A DNA stretch of 64,000 nucleotides from Poecilobothrus nobilitatus (lineage: Eukaryota > Arthropoda > Insecta > Diptera > Dolichopodidae). The notes under the pieces are model-generated. The model did not search any database and had not been told where the DNA came from. It worked only from the letters and a program-made list of their open reading frames with translations. Of the stretch, positions 19,813-32,812 are shown in pieces. Every line of letters begins with the position of its first letter. The stretch's first letter is position 1. Location of the stretch: assembly GCA_947095535.1 (NCBI GenBank), contig OX352773.1, positions 106,747,685 through 106,811,684 on the forward strand. The letters run 5' to 3'. Position numbers and translations under genes: made by a program.

Positions 19813-21376
19813 AAACGAGGAAGAATACAGTTGCCTTTGTCAACTCTTAGATACCCGTACGAACCGTTAGTATGTTCACAGCCTGTCACTCTGCTTACAA
19901 TATTATTTTTTTAATATTTTAGTATTTTAAAATAATTTGAGTGAATTTTATAATTTCTAGAACTATGGGTTGTACATATATTCAAACTATATGTTTATAT
20001 GTACATTCTTTAAAAGCAGATTCTAACCTTCCACATAACGATTATCAATTTAAAACTTTTTCAAATATTCTATAGTACCATTTAATAATAAGCGGTAAAT
20101 GTAAATTAAATTTACTTAGTACAAATAATAATATAATTTTAAATATTGTATTATATTATATTTAAATATTCCATTGACTTAATAATAATATAAGTACAAT
20201 AAAATACATATATGTATGTAAATACGGCGCTATATAATATACATCTATACTCTTATCATTCATTCATCAGTGACATATACGATATGTAAATAAACATGAT
20301 ATTATATAAGTATGTATGTATAACAATATCATATAAATAAAAATTCTTCAAGCAACCGTTATGTTGTTTATTTATTTACATTTTTTGTACTACGCATTAT
20401 ATCCTCAACAATTTCAAATTATCGAGTAAAACAAAATGCAAAAAAATCGTTAAAGAAATTTGTTAGAAAATTTGAAAAAATCAAGTAACACTTTCGTCAA
20501 TTATAAAGTAACCCTATATTATTAAAAAAAGTTGTTAACAGAAATAAAGGTATAATGTTGAAGCTTTAATTTTTGTGTATTACTTCAAAAAAATTTTAAC
20601 AGGTGTTCAAGTTACAGGTGTTTAAAAATAGGAAATTTTCAGTTTTTGACCTCTTATAGCTCCTAAACGGGGAGTGATACAAAAAAAATTTCTGAAATAA
20701 TTCATACTTATTTTCAAAGATCTAACTTCTGTCAAAATTTCAAGTTTCCAACTTAAAGCGTTTAGAAGATAGAAGGGTTAAAGGATTTTGCAAAATTTGA
20801 GTTTCGCATAACGTTAAATTAAGACACCGTATGCCACAAATAAATATTTATTGTATATATACTTTTAAAGCTAATAAAAGTAGTAATCGTTTGGCATTTT
20901 CAAAATGAAGATATATTTTATACAAGTTGTGCTACAACAATTTAAATATAGAGCTTTTTGAAGCTTTGGGGAGCTGTAGCTCCGCAACGGGTGGCGCTAC
21001 AAAAAAAAGTTGTAAAAAATAAAATTAATATTTTTGTGACATCCAGCAGTTAAAATTTCATAGCTCTATTTCAAAAAAAATGTGGAGATCTAAAAGTTAG
21101 GTGTTCGAGAGCTACCCGAAGTTTTGGTCGGAACTCAACCAAAAAAATAGGAAACCTACAAATTACTCCCAGAATATTTTGTGTGAATTTCAAGATTCTA
21201 GCTTTCTTAGTTTTTGAGTTAGCGTGCGGAAGGACGGTCAGACGGACATGGCTCAATCGTCTTAGAATTTTTTTCTTATCCGATCAATACCTTTGAAGGT
21301 GTATCTAGCTCGCTTATTTCGATGTGTTACAAACGGAGGAGTAATTTTATTATACCCGATCCTATCGTACGGGTAT
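19813..21376 (+). mobile_element. 1.6 kb family, copy U5, complete
   Basis: Uninterrupted copy that can serve as the reference: end A at ACGAGGAAGAATACAGTTGC, central block with GCGTGCGGAAGGACGGTCAG in place of the regular GGAC microsatellite, and end B at TCGTACGGGTAT. No protein-coding potential in either strand beyond short chance frames. Confidence 0.8.
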
Positions 21377-22683
21377 ATTAACAACAAAGAGAAAAAAAAA
21401 GTCTGCTCAAATAAAATTTTATAAAAATATATACTTATAAAATACATATTTACATATATACGAACATTCATTCAAAAAAAAATTCATATAAAAGCATGCA
21501 TATATTTTTATGGATATGTGCCTATTTGCCTATGCATTTCTATTTCTACTTCTTTTTTCTGTTGGATTGTTACTTAACTTTATTACTATGGTATACAATA
21601 CAGCCACACAAAATATCCTAGCTAATGTATAATACTATAAGCAAATTTGAATGTTTCGTGTGATTGGATTTATTATTTAAAAAATAAATATGTGTATACT
21701 GAAAATATCAACACATTCGCACGAAACATTTTAATTTGAAAAAATTTAAATTTATTATATTAACCCTTTCAGATTTTATGTGGTAAAAGGGTTAAAAAAA
21801 ATATATGTTACTGTATGTCAAAAATTATAAATAAAATATGTATTTATTAAATAAATTAAATTAATAAAATATAAACAAAACAATGATAATAAAAGCATTT
21901 AGTCAACAAAAATGTTATTTAAAATTTATTACTTATAAAAAACTTCCGAAATATTTAAAAATTTGCGTCAATTAATTCAGACAAAATTTAAAATACAGAA
22001 TGCTTTTAAGATTCTCATAATATGTTTAGGTATACGAACAATTTTTTAGTTAAATTAAATGTCATAAGTATACTTTAAGAAAATGTGGTAATTTTGTTTG
22101 AAATTTGAGAATTCATTTGAGATAATCAAAACTTTTTGTATAATTCTATTATTTTATAGTAAATAAAATTTACAACTACTATGAAAACATTACAGCCATA
22201 TAAAACACATACATACGTACCGATTTATATTTAAATATTATATTTACAACTTTTTTAAAATATTAAAGTATATGTATATACATATATAATATCGACATAT
22301 AAACAAAATAAATTCGATTAAAAATATTGGATAGGCAGTTTATTTATATTCATTCCTTTTCAGCTTGTTTTTGTTAATTCTTAACAGTATGGCCTTAATT
22401 TTCTGTTCTCGCTTTATAACCTGTACGTTATTCTGTTATATTTTATATTTGATCATTTTGTCCATCCATAAACATATGTAATATATTTGTGTCTAATAAT
22501 TATAATAAGTCTTAATATAATACTACTAATATAAAACTTTTAATTCAACTAAAAAGTGGTAAGAAAATTTGTCATAAATGAACGGTAAAGTTATTTCATT
22601 TTTTTAGTTAGAGCCATAGTGGCCTAAGCTACAATGAGAGTTAGGCTATTGTGGCACTGAAATAAAATAAGTGGCTTAGTTAT
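21377..22683. other. AT-rich intergenic DNA with short hairpins
   Basis: No gene seen. A local inverted repeat pairs ATGTTTCGTG (about 21650) with CACGAAACAT (about 21720). A second imperfect hairpin at 22614-22660 pairs GCCATAGTGGCCTAA with TTAGGCTATTGTGGC. Both are short and of unknown meaning. Confidence 0.4.
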
Positions 22684-23457
22684 AAACGAGGAAGAATACA
22701 GTTGCCTTTGTCAACTCTTAGATACCCGTACGAAACGTTAGTATGTTCACAGCCTGTCACTCTGCTTACAATATTATTTTTTTAATATTTTAGTATTTTA
22801 AAATAATTTGGGTGAATTTTATAATTTGTAGAACTATGGGTTGTACATATATTCAAACTATATGTTTATACATTCTTCAAAAGCAGATTTTAACCTTCCA
22901 CATAACGATTATCAATCCAAAACTTTTTCAAATATTCTATAGTACCATTTACTACTAAGTGGTAAATGTATATTAAATTTACTAATTACAAAATAGTAAA
23001 TATAATTTTAAAAATTATATATTAATGCGTACATACTATATTTATATTGTTATAAGTATATCGCCATACATTGCAATATTTCTTTAAAAATATTTCCATT
23101 CATAGAATAATTTCTTATAAGTACAATAAAATACATACAATATATGTATGTAAATACGGTGCTATATAATATACATCTATACTCTTATCATTCATTCTTC
23201 AGTGACATGTACGATATGTAAATAAACATGACATTATATGAGTATGTATGTATATCAATATCATATAAATAAAAATTCTTCAAGCAACCGTTATGTTGTT
23301 TATTTATTTAAATTTTTTTGTACTACGCATTATATCCTCAACAATTTCAAATTATCGAGTAAAACAAAATGTAAAAAATTCGTTAAAGAAATTTGTTAGA
23401 AAATTTGAAAAAATCAAGTAACACTTTCGTCAATTATAAAGTAACCCTATATTATTA
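22684..23457 (+). mobile_element. 1.6 kb family, copy U6, truncated
   Basis: End A is intact (AAACGAGGAAGAATACAG), but the copy stops after GTAACCCTATATTATTA, where copy U7 begins. The missing second half does not resume after U7, unlike in copy O. Confidence 0.75.
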
Positions 23458-24595
23458 ACGGGGAAGAATACAGTTGCCTTTGCCAACTCTTAGATACACG
23501 TACGAACCGTTAGTATGTTCACAGCCTGTCACTCTGCTTACAATATTATTTTTTTAATATTTTAGTATTTTAAAATAATTTGGGTGAATTTTATAATTTC
23601 TAGAACTATGGGTTGTACATATATTCCTATGTTTATACGTTCTTCAAAAGCAGATTTTAACCTTCCACATAACGATTATCCATCCAAAACTTCTTCAAAT
23701 ATTCTATAGTACTATTTAATACTAAGCGGTAAATGTATATTAAATTTTCTTAGTACAAAATAATAAATATAATTTTAAATATTATATTATATTATTATAT
23801 TTAAATATTCCATTGACAGAATAATTTCTTATAAGTACAATAAAAGACATATATGTATGTAAATACGGCGTTATATAATATACATCTATACTCTTATCAT
23901 TCATTCATCAGTGACATATACGATATGTAAATAAACATGATATTATATAAGTATGTATATATATCAATATCATATAAATAAAAATTCTTCAAGCAACCGT
24001 TATGTTGTTTATTTATTTATATTTTTTTGTAATACGCATTATATCTTCAACAATTTCAAATTATCGAGTAAAACATGTGCAAAAAATTTGTTGAAGAAAT
24101 TTGTTAGAAAATTTGAAAAATCAAGTAACACTTTCGTCAGTTATAAAGTAACCCTATATTATTAAAAAAGTTGTTAACAGAAATAAGAGTATAATGTTGA
24201 AGCTTTAATTTTTGTGTATTACTTCAAAAAAAATTTAAGAGGTGTTCAAGTTACAGGTGTTTAAAAATAGAAAATTTTCAGTTTTTGACCCCTTACAGCT
24301 CCTAAACGGGGGGTGATACAAAAAAAATTTCTGAAATGACTCATACTTATTTTTAAAGATCTAACTTAAAGTTTCCAACTTAAACCGTTTAGAAGATAGA
24401 AGGGTTAAAGGATTTTGAAAAATTTGAGTTTCGCATAACGGTAAATTAAGACACCGTATGCCACAAGTATATATTTATTGTATATATAGTATATAGTATA
24501 TTGTATATATATATTTATTGTATATTGAGTGTGAACTAACGGTTCGTACGGGTATCTAAGAGTTGACAAACTGCAACTGTATTCTTCCTCGTTTT
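23458..24595 (+). mobile_element. 1.6 kb family, copies U7 plus inverted end U8
   Basis: U7 starts at ACGGGGAAGAATACAG and runs to about 24528, losing the GGAC block and end B after a TATA-rich tract. It is followed directly by an inverted copy of end A (24531-24595; GGTTCGTACGGGTATCTAAG ... CTTCCTCGTTT). The composite therefore has end A at both sides in inverted orientation, giving it true terminal inverted repeats of about 65 bp. Confidence 0.7.
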
Positions 24596-25595
24596 TATAT
24601 ACCTATAATAGATAATTTGTTAGTAAAATAAACGTTAGCATTTCATCATTATGAGAATATATTGCCTTAATATTTTGAAAAAGTAAATTTTAAAATATAA
24701 ATTACACCAAGATTTACACAAATTTGATTGCGATTGAAGTCTTTTTTGATTTTTCTCAGTTCTTCAAGTGAAGTCTGAAACTTTCTCACTCCTTTTTTGA
24801 GTTATACATATGTAGCACAGTCTATTTTCCAATTAATTTTAGATACAGTAATGAACTACACCTTCGCTAAGAAAATTTAATTTTTCCTATTTATGGAGTA
24901 GTTATACTTCTACGAAGTTTTGGAAGGTAAAAACTAATTAAAAACCAAGGAAGGAAGGTAAAAGGTAAAAACTAATTAAAACCAATAAACTAATTGAAAA
25001 TTAACGTTCATTTCACCAAACAATAATTATACACGCGATTAAATTTTTAAAAAATATTTTACCCAAAAAAATTTTACCGTTTCCTGTTTGTCAAAATAAA
25101 TAAATGAAATCGAGGTTTTAAATCTTAGTTTTGAAATTATTATAAGTTAATGAATTAATTATCTTCAGATGAACTTTTTTCGCCCAAAATAAAGTCAACG
25201 ATAAACTCATCTTCAACAGATTCACTTCTTTGATTCGAGAACAAAGCCATATTTATTAAAAATATTTTAAAACTAATTTTCCTCATAAATGTTTTAAATA
25301 TCTTTTATTTTCCCCCCGACATAAGTAAAATTCCATGTTTGTTATATTGCGAGTTTCGCTTTGAAATATCTTCTCTAATTCTAATTTACTTGTAAGTTAT
25401 TTAATTTTAATTTTTTTAAATTACATTTTTTATTTATGTTGTTGCATTATTTTAAAGAAATTTATTTTTCTTTGGAGTGTGCATGTTTTGTGAAAATCCC
25501 TTCACAAAAAACAATTTTGAAGCAATTTGCAGATTCAATTTACTTTCATGTAATAATTGTTCATGTTTTAAATTATTTTTATATCAGATATTGCT
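24596..25595. other. AT-rich intergenic DNA with one short ORF
   Basis: Nothing clear. On the minus strand 25250-25155 there is a 31-codon frame, MALFSNQRSESVEDEFIVDF in its first part, with an acidic and serine-rich end. It has a coding-like composition but no homology I can name. It could be the leading exon of a decayed gene. Confidence 0.35.
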
Positions 25596-25881
25596 TTATT
25601 TTTCAAAGATACCAATTAAAGACCCACAATGAGGGCAATAATGATGCACATTTCGACATGTATCTATTATATATGGAACTACTGCACACGGCCAAAGGCT
25701 AAAGAAATTTTTTTTAATTTTTGATAGCAAGATTATAAATTCACATTAATTACCAAAAAAAACACAGAACTGCAGATATTACATGAGTTTTCACATTTGC
25801 CACATAGTCCACTCTACTAACAACTTTTGAATTGCACGTTGGGCAAGTTACATTAACCGGTTTAGGACCATATGTTGTCAT
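25596..25881 (-). CDS. LITAF-domain protein, two exons
   Basis: A complete small host gene of the LITAF family (zinc-binding, membrane-inserted proteins of late endosomes and lysosomes). Exon 1 runs from ATG 25881 to 25754 and encodes PKPVNVTCPTCNSKV, the first CPxC knuckle, then VKTHVISAVLCFF, the start of the hydrophobic half. A 55-nt intron (25753-25699) has GT and TTTCTTTAG ends. Exon 2 (25698-25596) gives PCAVVPYIIDTCRNVHHYCP followed by HCG, the second knuckle. The joined frame is 76 codons plus stop, with all four zinc cysteine pairs and the HYCPxC signature. AATAAA overlaps the stop codon. Each exon is too short to be noticed in ORF scans. It lies between repeats and shows no lesion. 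Confidence 0.85.
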
Positions 25882-26036
25882 ATTACAAACTAAATAAAAT
25901 TATGCTTTTAATATTGGATTCTTCAAAATAAAAATTTACAAAAATATAATTTTTAAAATTTATAGAAATCTTACTAAATTAAAATAATTGTCAATTAAAA
26001 TACTAAAAACACCGTTGAATTCATAGCATTCTTTGA

Positions 26037-26395
26037 GTTTTTTTTTTTTATTTTTATTTTTTTATTTAAAGGCTTTGTAATAAACACAAATATGACAATT
26101 AATTATAAAATAATCAAATATATACAATGGCTGACTAATTTATATGTCTTGCCTAACTGACAGTAATTCAAATATGTGACATTTCTTATAGATAATGTGA
26201 CATAAAATATTTTAAATTAAGTAGCACTAATGCTTGCATCATATAATAGTATATACTTGCTCCCGGCATATTTACAACTATTAAAATATATTATAACTAA
26301 AACTAAATCTACTTAACCTAAAACTAAATCTACTTAAGCTAAAACTAACCTACTTAAAGCTAATTATATTTATTTTATGAAGCTATGATTAGTTT

Positions 26396-26434
<39 letters not shown>

Positions 26435-27690
26435 TTGTATTTATATTTTTAATTAAATATTTAACAATTTTAACTAATATTTAACAATTTTAAATCATGT
26501 AGTATAAAGCAAACCCAAGTTTGTCGAATAAAACTAAAACCTTCCAGCTCTAAACGCCATCAGTTCGTAAATGAAGACTCTCTTCAATCTGTTTTCCTCT
26601 ATATTGATTATTTAAAGGTTTTTCATAAAAAGGAAGTGAAATATTTTCAGAATTTTCCTGGAATAAATAAGCTGATCTTTCATTCGTAATATTAAGAGGA
26701 GAAATATAGTAATTATCTTGTATGGCAATATTATGTCAAAATTTCCCTGATCAGTTGATTTGGATGCGTTTCTTACTAAGCATTTTGAACGAGTTGTTGA
26801 CTATTGTAATCATTAGAGGCTTACATTTAGCCTTTTCATAGAGAATTTTATTGTGAAAGAACTTTTTATTTTGCCTTCTATGTTTTCCTGTGCAATATCT
26901 TAGAATTTTTCTCTCGGCAATTTCCATTTCTTTTGCAGTTGTTGGCGTTATTTGAAGCCAATTCTGTGAAGTATAAGTTAGTATAGGTCTTATGAGGCTT
27001 TTATACATTAAGCATTTAGTAGAAGAGTGAACATAGGATGACGATAGCAGAGCTTTTAATTTTGCAGTTACAGCTTTTGCTTTCTTAATAACCCTTCTAG
27101 CATGAGGATTAAATAAAAATTTATTGCTACAGTCGACTCCGAGATATTTGATACTTGTTTTAATTGGAATATCTGTATTGTTTATTTTCAGTGATAGTGA
27201 TTTACTTTGCCTAACTGCTAGATGATGCCCTCTACCACTCGCATTTCTAAAGCATATTAAATTACATTTATTATGATTTAGTTTTAAGTTCCATCTATTA
27301 TAATATTCAGTTAACTTAGGGATCTCTCTTTTAAGTTTATCAATGCCATCGTAATGTTTTTTATCACATGTAAGTATTATTGTATCATCTGCAAATAAGA
27401 CTGCACCACAATCATGTATGTTTGGCTCACAAAATGGAAAATCATGAGTGAAAAAGTTAAAAAGTTTGGGTCTCATAACTGATCCCTGCGGCACTCCTGT
27501 TTCAACTTTAAAAGGTTCAGACACATCTCCTGATAAGGACAGTACTGTTTCCCTGTCTGACAAATAGTTTCTTATTAATTTTGTTATCCAGTCTGGAAAA
27601 TTTAAACACATCATTTTGTATATTAATCCACCATGCCAAACTGAATCAAAAGCTTTTGATAAATCTAGTTCTAGTCCAAAATATGATATT
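26037..27690 (-). mobile_element. 5'-truncated jockey-like LINE (RT C-terminal half and 3' UTR)
   Basis: Reverse transcriptase of a non-LTR element: LDLSKAFDSVWH, TGVPQGSVMRPKLF and VLFADDTIIL are the palm motifs, followed by the thumb and RPILTYTSQNW. The coding part ends near 26751. The 3' UTR reaches an A-rich tail at 26037-26070 (T-rich on the plus strand) and includes a TA/CA microsatellite at about 26399-26434. The protein frame continues upstream without a stop into 27845, but the first 45 residues belong to the C-terminus of an RTE-type LINE, so the element starts at about 27690 and the open frame is a fusion artefact of insertion or deletion. Confidence 0.8.
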
Positions 27691-29343
27691 TTTCTTCTTT
27701 TGATATCAGTGAGAAGTTCTCGGCCTTTATTTATTCTTCTGAGAACTTCAATATTTGTGACACGATCTAACCATGAAATTTTTCGTGTTCTTCTATAGAG
27801 CCATATTTCAAAGTCTTCGAGTTTATTGATATGGGTGCTTGTCAAGGTCTAAGTCTCTACTCCATATAATAGAACCGACCATACATAGCATTTCAAAAAT
27901 CGTAAACGAAGATCTAAATTCAGATCTCTACAGCAAAAAACTTTTTGTACTTAATAAATGCACCTCTCGCTGTTTCAATACGACATCTTATTTCTTGTTC
28001 ACATGTCCACTGCTCATTTAACCAATACCGAAGATACTTGTAGCTAGAAACACGTCCGATTGGAAGATGGTCAAACTGTAATTGTATCTGTGGTATATAG
28101 TGTTGTACATCTACTTATGATCATGAACTTAGTTTTTATCGCATTGAATTTTAGACCAAGGTTTATGCTATGATGATTAACTTTATCTATTAAATGTCGT
28201 AAATCACTTAAATTATCTACCAAAAGGGTTGTGTCATCAGCATATCTGATGTTATTAAGATAGGTACCGTTTACTTTGATACCTATTTCAACTGATTCTA
28301 ATGCTTCTTGGAAGATCTTCTCTGCATACAAATTGAAAAGCAGAGGAGATAAGATACAACCCTGTCGAACTCCACGCTTGATAAAAATATTTTCGGTTAG
28401 CCCATCTGAAGTTTTTATATTGGCTGTCTGATGCCAGTACAAATTTTCAATGCATCTAATAGTTTTATCATCAATATCTATCGTGCTTAATATTTCCATA
28501 AGTTTATGATGTTAGACTTTATCAAACGCTTTCTCATAGTCAAGAAAACATAAGAAAATATCTTTCCCGACATCACAACAATTTTGAACTAGTACTTGAA
28601 CACTAAAGAGAGCTTCTCTTGCGCCCCAAATTGTGTCTTTCCCATATGTATTTCAGCTTTTGAGTACATGCTATTGTGGAGCACTTTAAGAAAGATTTTG
28701 AGTGCATGACTCATTAAACTTTTCTGTCTATGGTCACTGCATGATTTAGCGTTAACTTTCTTTGGTAGAGCTATAAATGTTGATAAAAGCCAATCTGAAG
28801 GAAAAATATCGGTATCATATACTTTGTTGAAGATTTTGTGCAACACATCTATGTTTTGGTCATCAATTAATTTAATTATTTCTGATTGTACGTCATCGGA
28901 AATTGTGGCCTTCTTGTTTTTTGCATTTGGCAATACTTTTAAAATTTCGTCTTTAGTTATGATGGGGGCCTGACAATTGTACTGACGATTCATTAGTATT
29001 CTGTGGCCTGGTCGGGTCTGACAATAAGTTTTCTATATATTCCTCCCATACCGTTTTCCTTTCTTCGCTATCCAAAATGATTTGACCATTATCATTGAGT
29101 AGTGAAGCGAAATTTGTTTTCCAATGTGCTCCTGATACTTCTTTAATTTTTTTTATGAAGGTTGAAGTCATCATGAGACTGTTGAAGGTTTTCTACTTCA
29201 TTACACTCATTTTTAAGCCATTTTAGTTTTTCTAATCTTATTTTGGATCGAATTTCACTATGAATACGTTTATATTCTGTCATATTCTTATTTTTGAATG
29301 ATCTTCTTTCATCCATCATTCTCAATATTTCATCTGTCATCCA
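27691..29343 (-). mobile_element. RTE-clade LINE copy A, RT region, degraded
   Basis: Pieces in several frames read as one RTE/BovB-like reverse transcriptase: linker with DERRSFKNKN near 29300, KKATISDDVQSEI near 28890, GVRQGCILSPLLFNLY and NNIRYADDTTLL near 28350-28250, and the C-terminal FEIWLYRRTRKISW and VTNIEVLRRINKGRELL near 27780-27700. Stops and shifts lie at about 28500 and 28590. The upstream endonuclease part is found at 39738-40128, because a gypsy element was inserted at 29343. A second copy of the same LINE is at 42428-44240. Confidence 0.82.
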
Positions 29344-29497
29344 TGTTTCATACTTATTTTATTTATTTAATCATTACTATATTTATGATCAATTATCTTT
29401 TACAATTCAACTAAGACTGACTGTACTTCTTTTGCTATGTTCATATTTGTCTTACATAAATAATATGCAACTCATGATAGTGTTGCCATATATAACA
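29344..29497 (-). repeat. 3' LTR of the gypsy element, with polypurine tract
   Basis: On the minus strand it begins TGTTATATATGGCAACAC and ends TATGAAACA, so it has TG...CA ends. Immediately upstream (plus 29498-29519) the minus strand is an A/G-only run apart from one C, ending AAAAGCAGA, a suitable polypurine primer for plus-strand synthesis. Confidence 0.88.
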
Positions 29498-29980
29498 TCT
29501 GCTTTTCTTTTTTTTTTTTGTTTTATAATAACAATGCAATTCTAATGTGCTTATCATATTTAATTATATTTACTTATGATCTATATACTACTAATCTTTT
29601 TTTTTTTTTTTTTTTAATTACCTAATTACATATTTATGATTATTTTTTATAATTCATAATTTTAAAATTATGGTTATCTTATATAAAACTTAAAACTAGT
29701 TTTACAAATCAAATCAAGAAATTTGCTTGTTTTTTTTATTTCTTTTATTTTTTGCTTTTGATATTTTAATAAATTTTAAAGTGATGCTTGCCATAATAGT
29801 TTTTATTATATTTAATTCATTATTTGATAATTTTTTTTTTTTTTATTTTATTTTATATTTATATACATATTGCTACTGTCAGTTTGTTAAGCTTTAGTTT
29901 ACTTTTAATTTTTTGGAAACAAATGGGAAATAAAAACGTTAGGTACTGTAGTTGTTGATATTCGAAAGTCGCAAAATTAT

Positions 29981-30625
29981 ATGGATGAACTAATAAAACA
30001 GAATCTCAGTGTGATCGAGGAAAACAGATGTTTAAAAAAGAGATTAACTACGGCCGAGGAAAAAATTAACTACATAGAAATAAAAATAAACAAACTTGAA
30101 TATATTGCAGATCAGCCACAGCAAAACAAAAATATTAATAATATAGTATTGGCTGGTTTACCAGCTGATATTCCAAACCCGACTGATGCCATGCTTACTA
30201 TTGCAAAAAAAATTGGCGCTAATATTCAAAAAGAAGATATATCAAAGATTAGTAAAATTACACCAACAACAACCAATAGTAATGCAAATAATTCAAAAAA
30301 TATTGTATATGTACTGGAGCTAACATCTCAAAATAAAAAAAATGAACTTATGGAAAAAAAAAAAATTACAAACATTTATTTACAACTGAAGTTAACCTCG
30401 AATCGAATGGAAACAGAGAAATATTCTTCCGGCATCATTTCTCCCAGTTTCAGAGTAGATTGTACAGTGAAGCTAAAAAAATAAAAATCCTACACAACAT
30501 GCAGTTTCTATGGGTGAAATATGGGCAAATTCACCTTCGCCAATCCGAACGCAGTAAGATATATAAAATTTTATCATTCACTGATATAACACATATTAAA
30601 AATACATTTCCAATTTGTAATTAGT
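29981..30625 (+). pseudogene. LINE ORF1 (coiled coil plus RRM-like), frameshifted
   Basis: An ORF1 RNA-binding protein of a non-LTR element. The first 45 residues form a coiled coil (VIEENRCLKKRL, EEKINYIEIKINKLE), then NNIVLAGLPADIP begins the RRM-like region typical of these proteins. The frame breaks near 30440; a second frame continues with AKKIKILHNMQFLWVKYGQ and RQSERSKIYKI to about 30625. No matching ORF2 follows directly on this strand; the next RT is at 33.6 kb and may or may not belong to it. It sits inside the gypsy element. Confidence 0.65.
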
Positions 30626-31628
30626 AGTAGGATGATAAGAAACAACAATAACCTGTATTATACATTTAAATATTTTAATATGTTCTTATCGGCAGTTTTT
30701 TTATAATTTTATTAACAAACTATCCTGCAAAAACAAAAACAAAAATATATATATTCATATAAACATTCATAAACATACATATTTTCTATTTTTTAGAAAA
30801 TTACATATTCAATTTTTTTTTACGAATTTAATTTATTTACTTTGCTTTCTTCGACATTTAACACCTTTTGTATCACCATTAAATTTAAATTTAAACTTAA
30901 ATAATATATTTTTTACACTAAATTTCTCTAGCTTTATAATTTTAATATTTAAAATATTTCTTAATAATTTTTACAACATCACTTATGACTATGATAAAAA
31001 AAGAATAACTATAACCTATCATATACATTTAATTATTTAAACAAGCACACGTTCTTACAATAACAATTTTTTTAATAACAATTTTCTTAATCTTTTTCGT
31101 CAATTCAAAATCAAATCAGAAAAAACAATTGCAATAGTTAAAGGCATAATTTACTCCATTTTTATAAGTATATTCCAATGTTGCATTAAACTAAACAAAA
31201 GAAAAAAAAACCAACAAAAGAACTCATTCACATAAGCACATGGTAAAAATGAAGTAAACAATTTTTGTATTCTTTTTGCAATTAATTTATTTTTTCTTTT
31301 CAATTTTATATTTATATTATATATATATAGTTATATATTATACATATTATCATTTTTGCTACATTAACATTAATATCTAAAAATTTTTTTTCTACAACAA
31401 AAAACTAATTTTTAATTATTAACTTATATTTTTGTATATGTATTGATTTAATAATTTTTAATTTACAATCTTTAATATTGCTAATTTTAATTGTTAATTT
31501 TAATTGTTAATTTTTTCGTTATAACAAAAAAAGAAAAAAAAAAAGAAAAATTCACTAATCAAACAAATAACAATGTCAGAACAAATAAGAAAATAAAATA
31601 TTACTAATAGCTACCAAAAAGAGACTGA
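30626..31628. other. AT-rich DNA inside the gypsy/LINE nest, no gene
   Basis: Low-complexity A/T sequence with TA runs near 31315-31345. No motif or reading frame worth calling; probably LINE UTR or degraded gypsy interior. Confidence 0.4.
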
Positions 31629-31693
31629 TTACAGAAATATCAGTACTACTGGTACTACCAAATTTAGTAATGACATAAAAATGATTTCTCTAT

Positions 31694-31893
31694 NNNNNNN
31701 NNNNNNNNNNNNNNNNNNNNNNNNNNNNNNNNNNNNNNNNNNNNNNNNNNNNNNNNNNNNNNNNNNNNNNNNNNNNNNNNNNNNNNNNNNNNNNNNNNNN
31801 NNNNNNNNNNNNNNNNNNNNNNNNNNNNNNNNNNNNNNNNNNNNNNNNNNNNNNNNNNNNNNNNNNNNNNNNNNNNNNNNNNNNNNNNNNNNN
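31694..31893. other. Assembly gap of 200 N
   Basis: Exactly 200 unknown bases, which suggests an arbitrary-size scaffold gap rather than measured length. It interrupts the minus-strand ORF1 fragment next to it. Confidence 0.98.
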
Positions 31894-32812
31894 GCTGCTG
31901 TGTACTTCCAAATTGGTACTCCTTTTAAAATGTAAACCGCATTTTCACTATCTGTAGTTCCACCGTTTAACTTGCTATTTTTTGTATATTTGCGGTTGAT
32001 AATTTCAGAAGTGGACGTTTTTTCATTTTGTTTTAAATCGACAGCTTTTAGTTCATCATGTATAGATGGGCAATGAATGGGCGTGTCGGGTGGGGTTAAA
32101 GCTGAGGTCTGACTAATTTTATTTTCTATGGAAACAAACATATCTTCCCATTTACTGTACATGTTATCAATTTTGTTAATTCCATTATGTAGTTCGGTTG
32201 ACACAGAAACCAGGGTGTCCTGTAAAGGCATAACCAAACTAGGTACATAAAACTCCGCAAAATTAGCTGGCATATCATTATAAACTTTGTAAAGATCTTG
32301 CACTTTACTTGTTAAGTTATTTTGATTTTTTTGTATAACCTCCAATGAATTATTTATGTCCGATATTGTGTTTAAAAATTTGTTACTTAATTCATCCAAT
32401 TTATGATTTAAAGTTTTGATAGTCGAGGGACTGTTAAAACACTCTGATGGATTAGTTATGTTTTTTATTTATACATATTTTATTCGAGAGGTTGTCTATG
32501 TTCCTCGAGGTTTCCAATAAATTTTCATTATTGAGTTGAATCACTCCATGTAATTTAAGTGCCATGCCATCTTTTTCTTTACTTAGAGCAGTTATTCGGT
32601 TGTCGATATTGTCATACATGGTCCTAAGAAGAACGTGAGTATTTTGGCAGTCGGTACACACGAAAAAAATCATTGAGCGATTGATGGAATTGTATTCTAG
32701 ATGCTCCGATACATGCTCCATGGAGTTTCCTGTTGCAAAATCCTTTACATATTAGTCTCTTCGAAGAGTTATCCATCGCTGTGCAGTTAACCATGTCACA
32801 TTTAAAATTCAT
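31894..32812 (-). pseudogene. LINE ORF1 with N-terminal PHD-like zinc finger, broken
   Basis: Minus-strand fragments in different frames make one ORF1: a Cys/His-rich start (NFKCDMVNC, LICKGFCNRKLHGACIG and, after a shift, FFVCTDCQNTH) resembling the PHD finger found in ORF1 of some CR1-like elements, then a long coiled coil (LSNKFLNTISDINNSLEVIQ and on) and a Thr/Pro-rich hinge with ALTPPDTPIHCP. It runs into the sequence gap. Frame breaks lie near 32720-32640 and 32450-32400. It points away from the RT at 33.6 kb, which is on the plus strand. Confidence 0.6.

Noticed and set aside
19482..21471. ORFs of 61-85 codons within the 1.6 kb repeats, some sharing HANSKTKKGRILKFTQNILG-like residues
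   Set aside because: The shared peptide follows from shared repeat DNA; frames are short, start at different places and are absent or broken in most copies.
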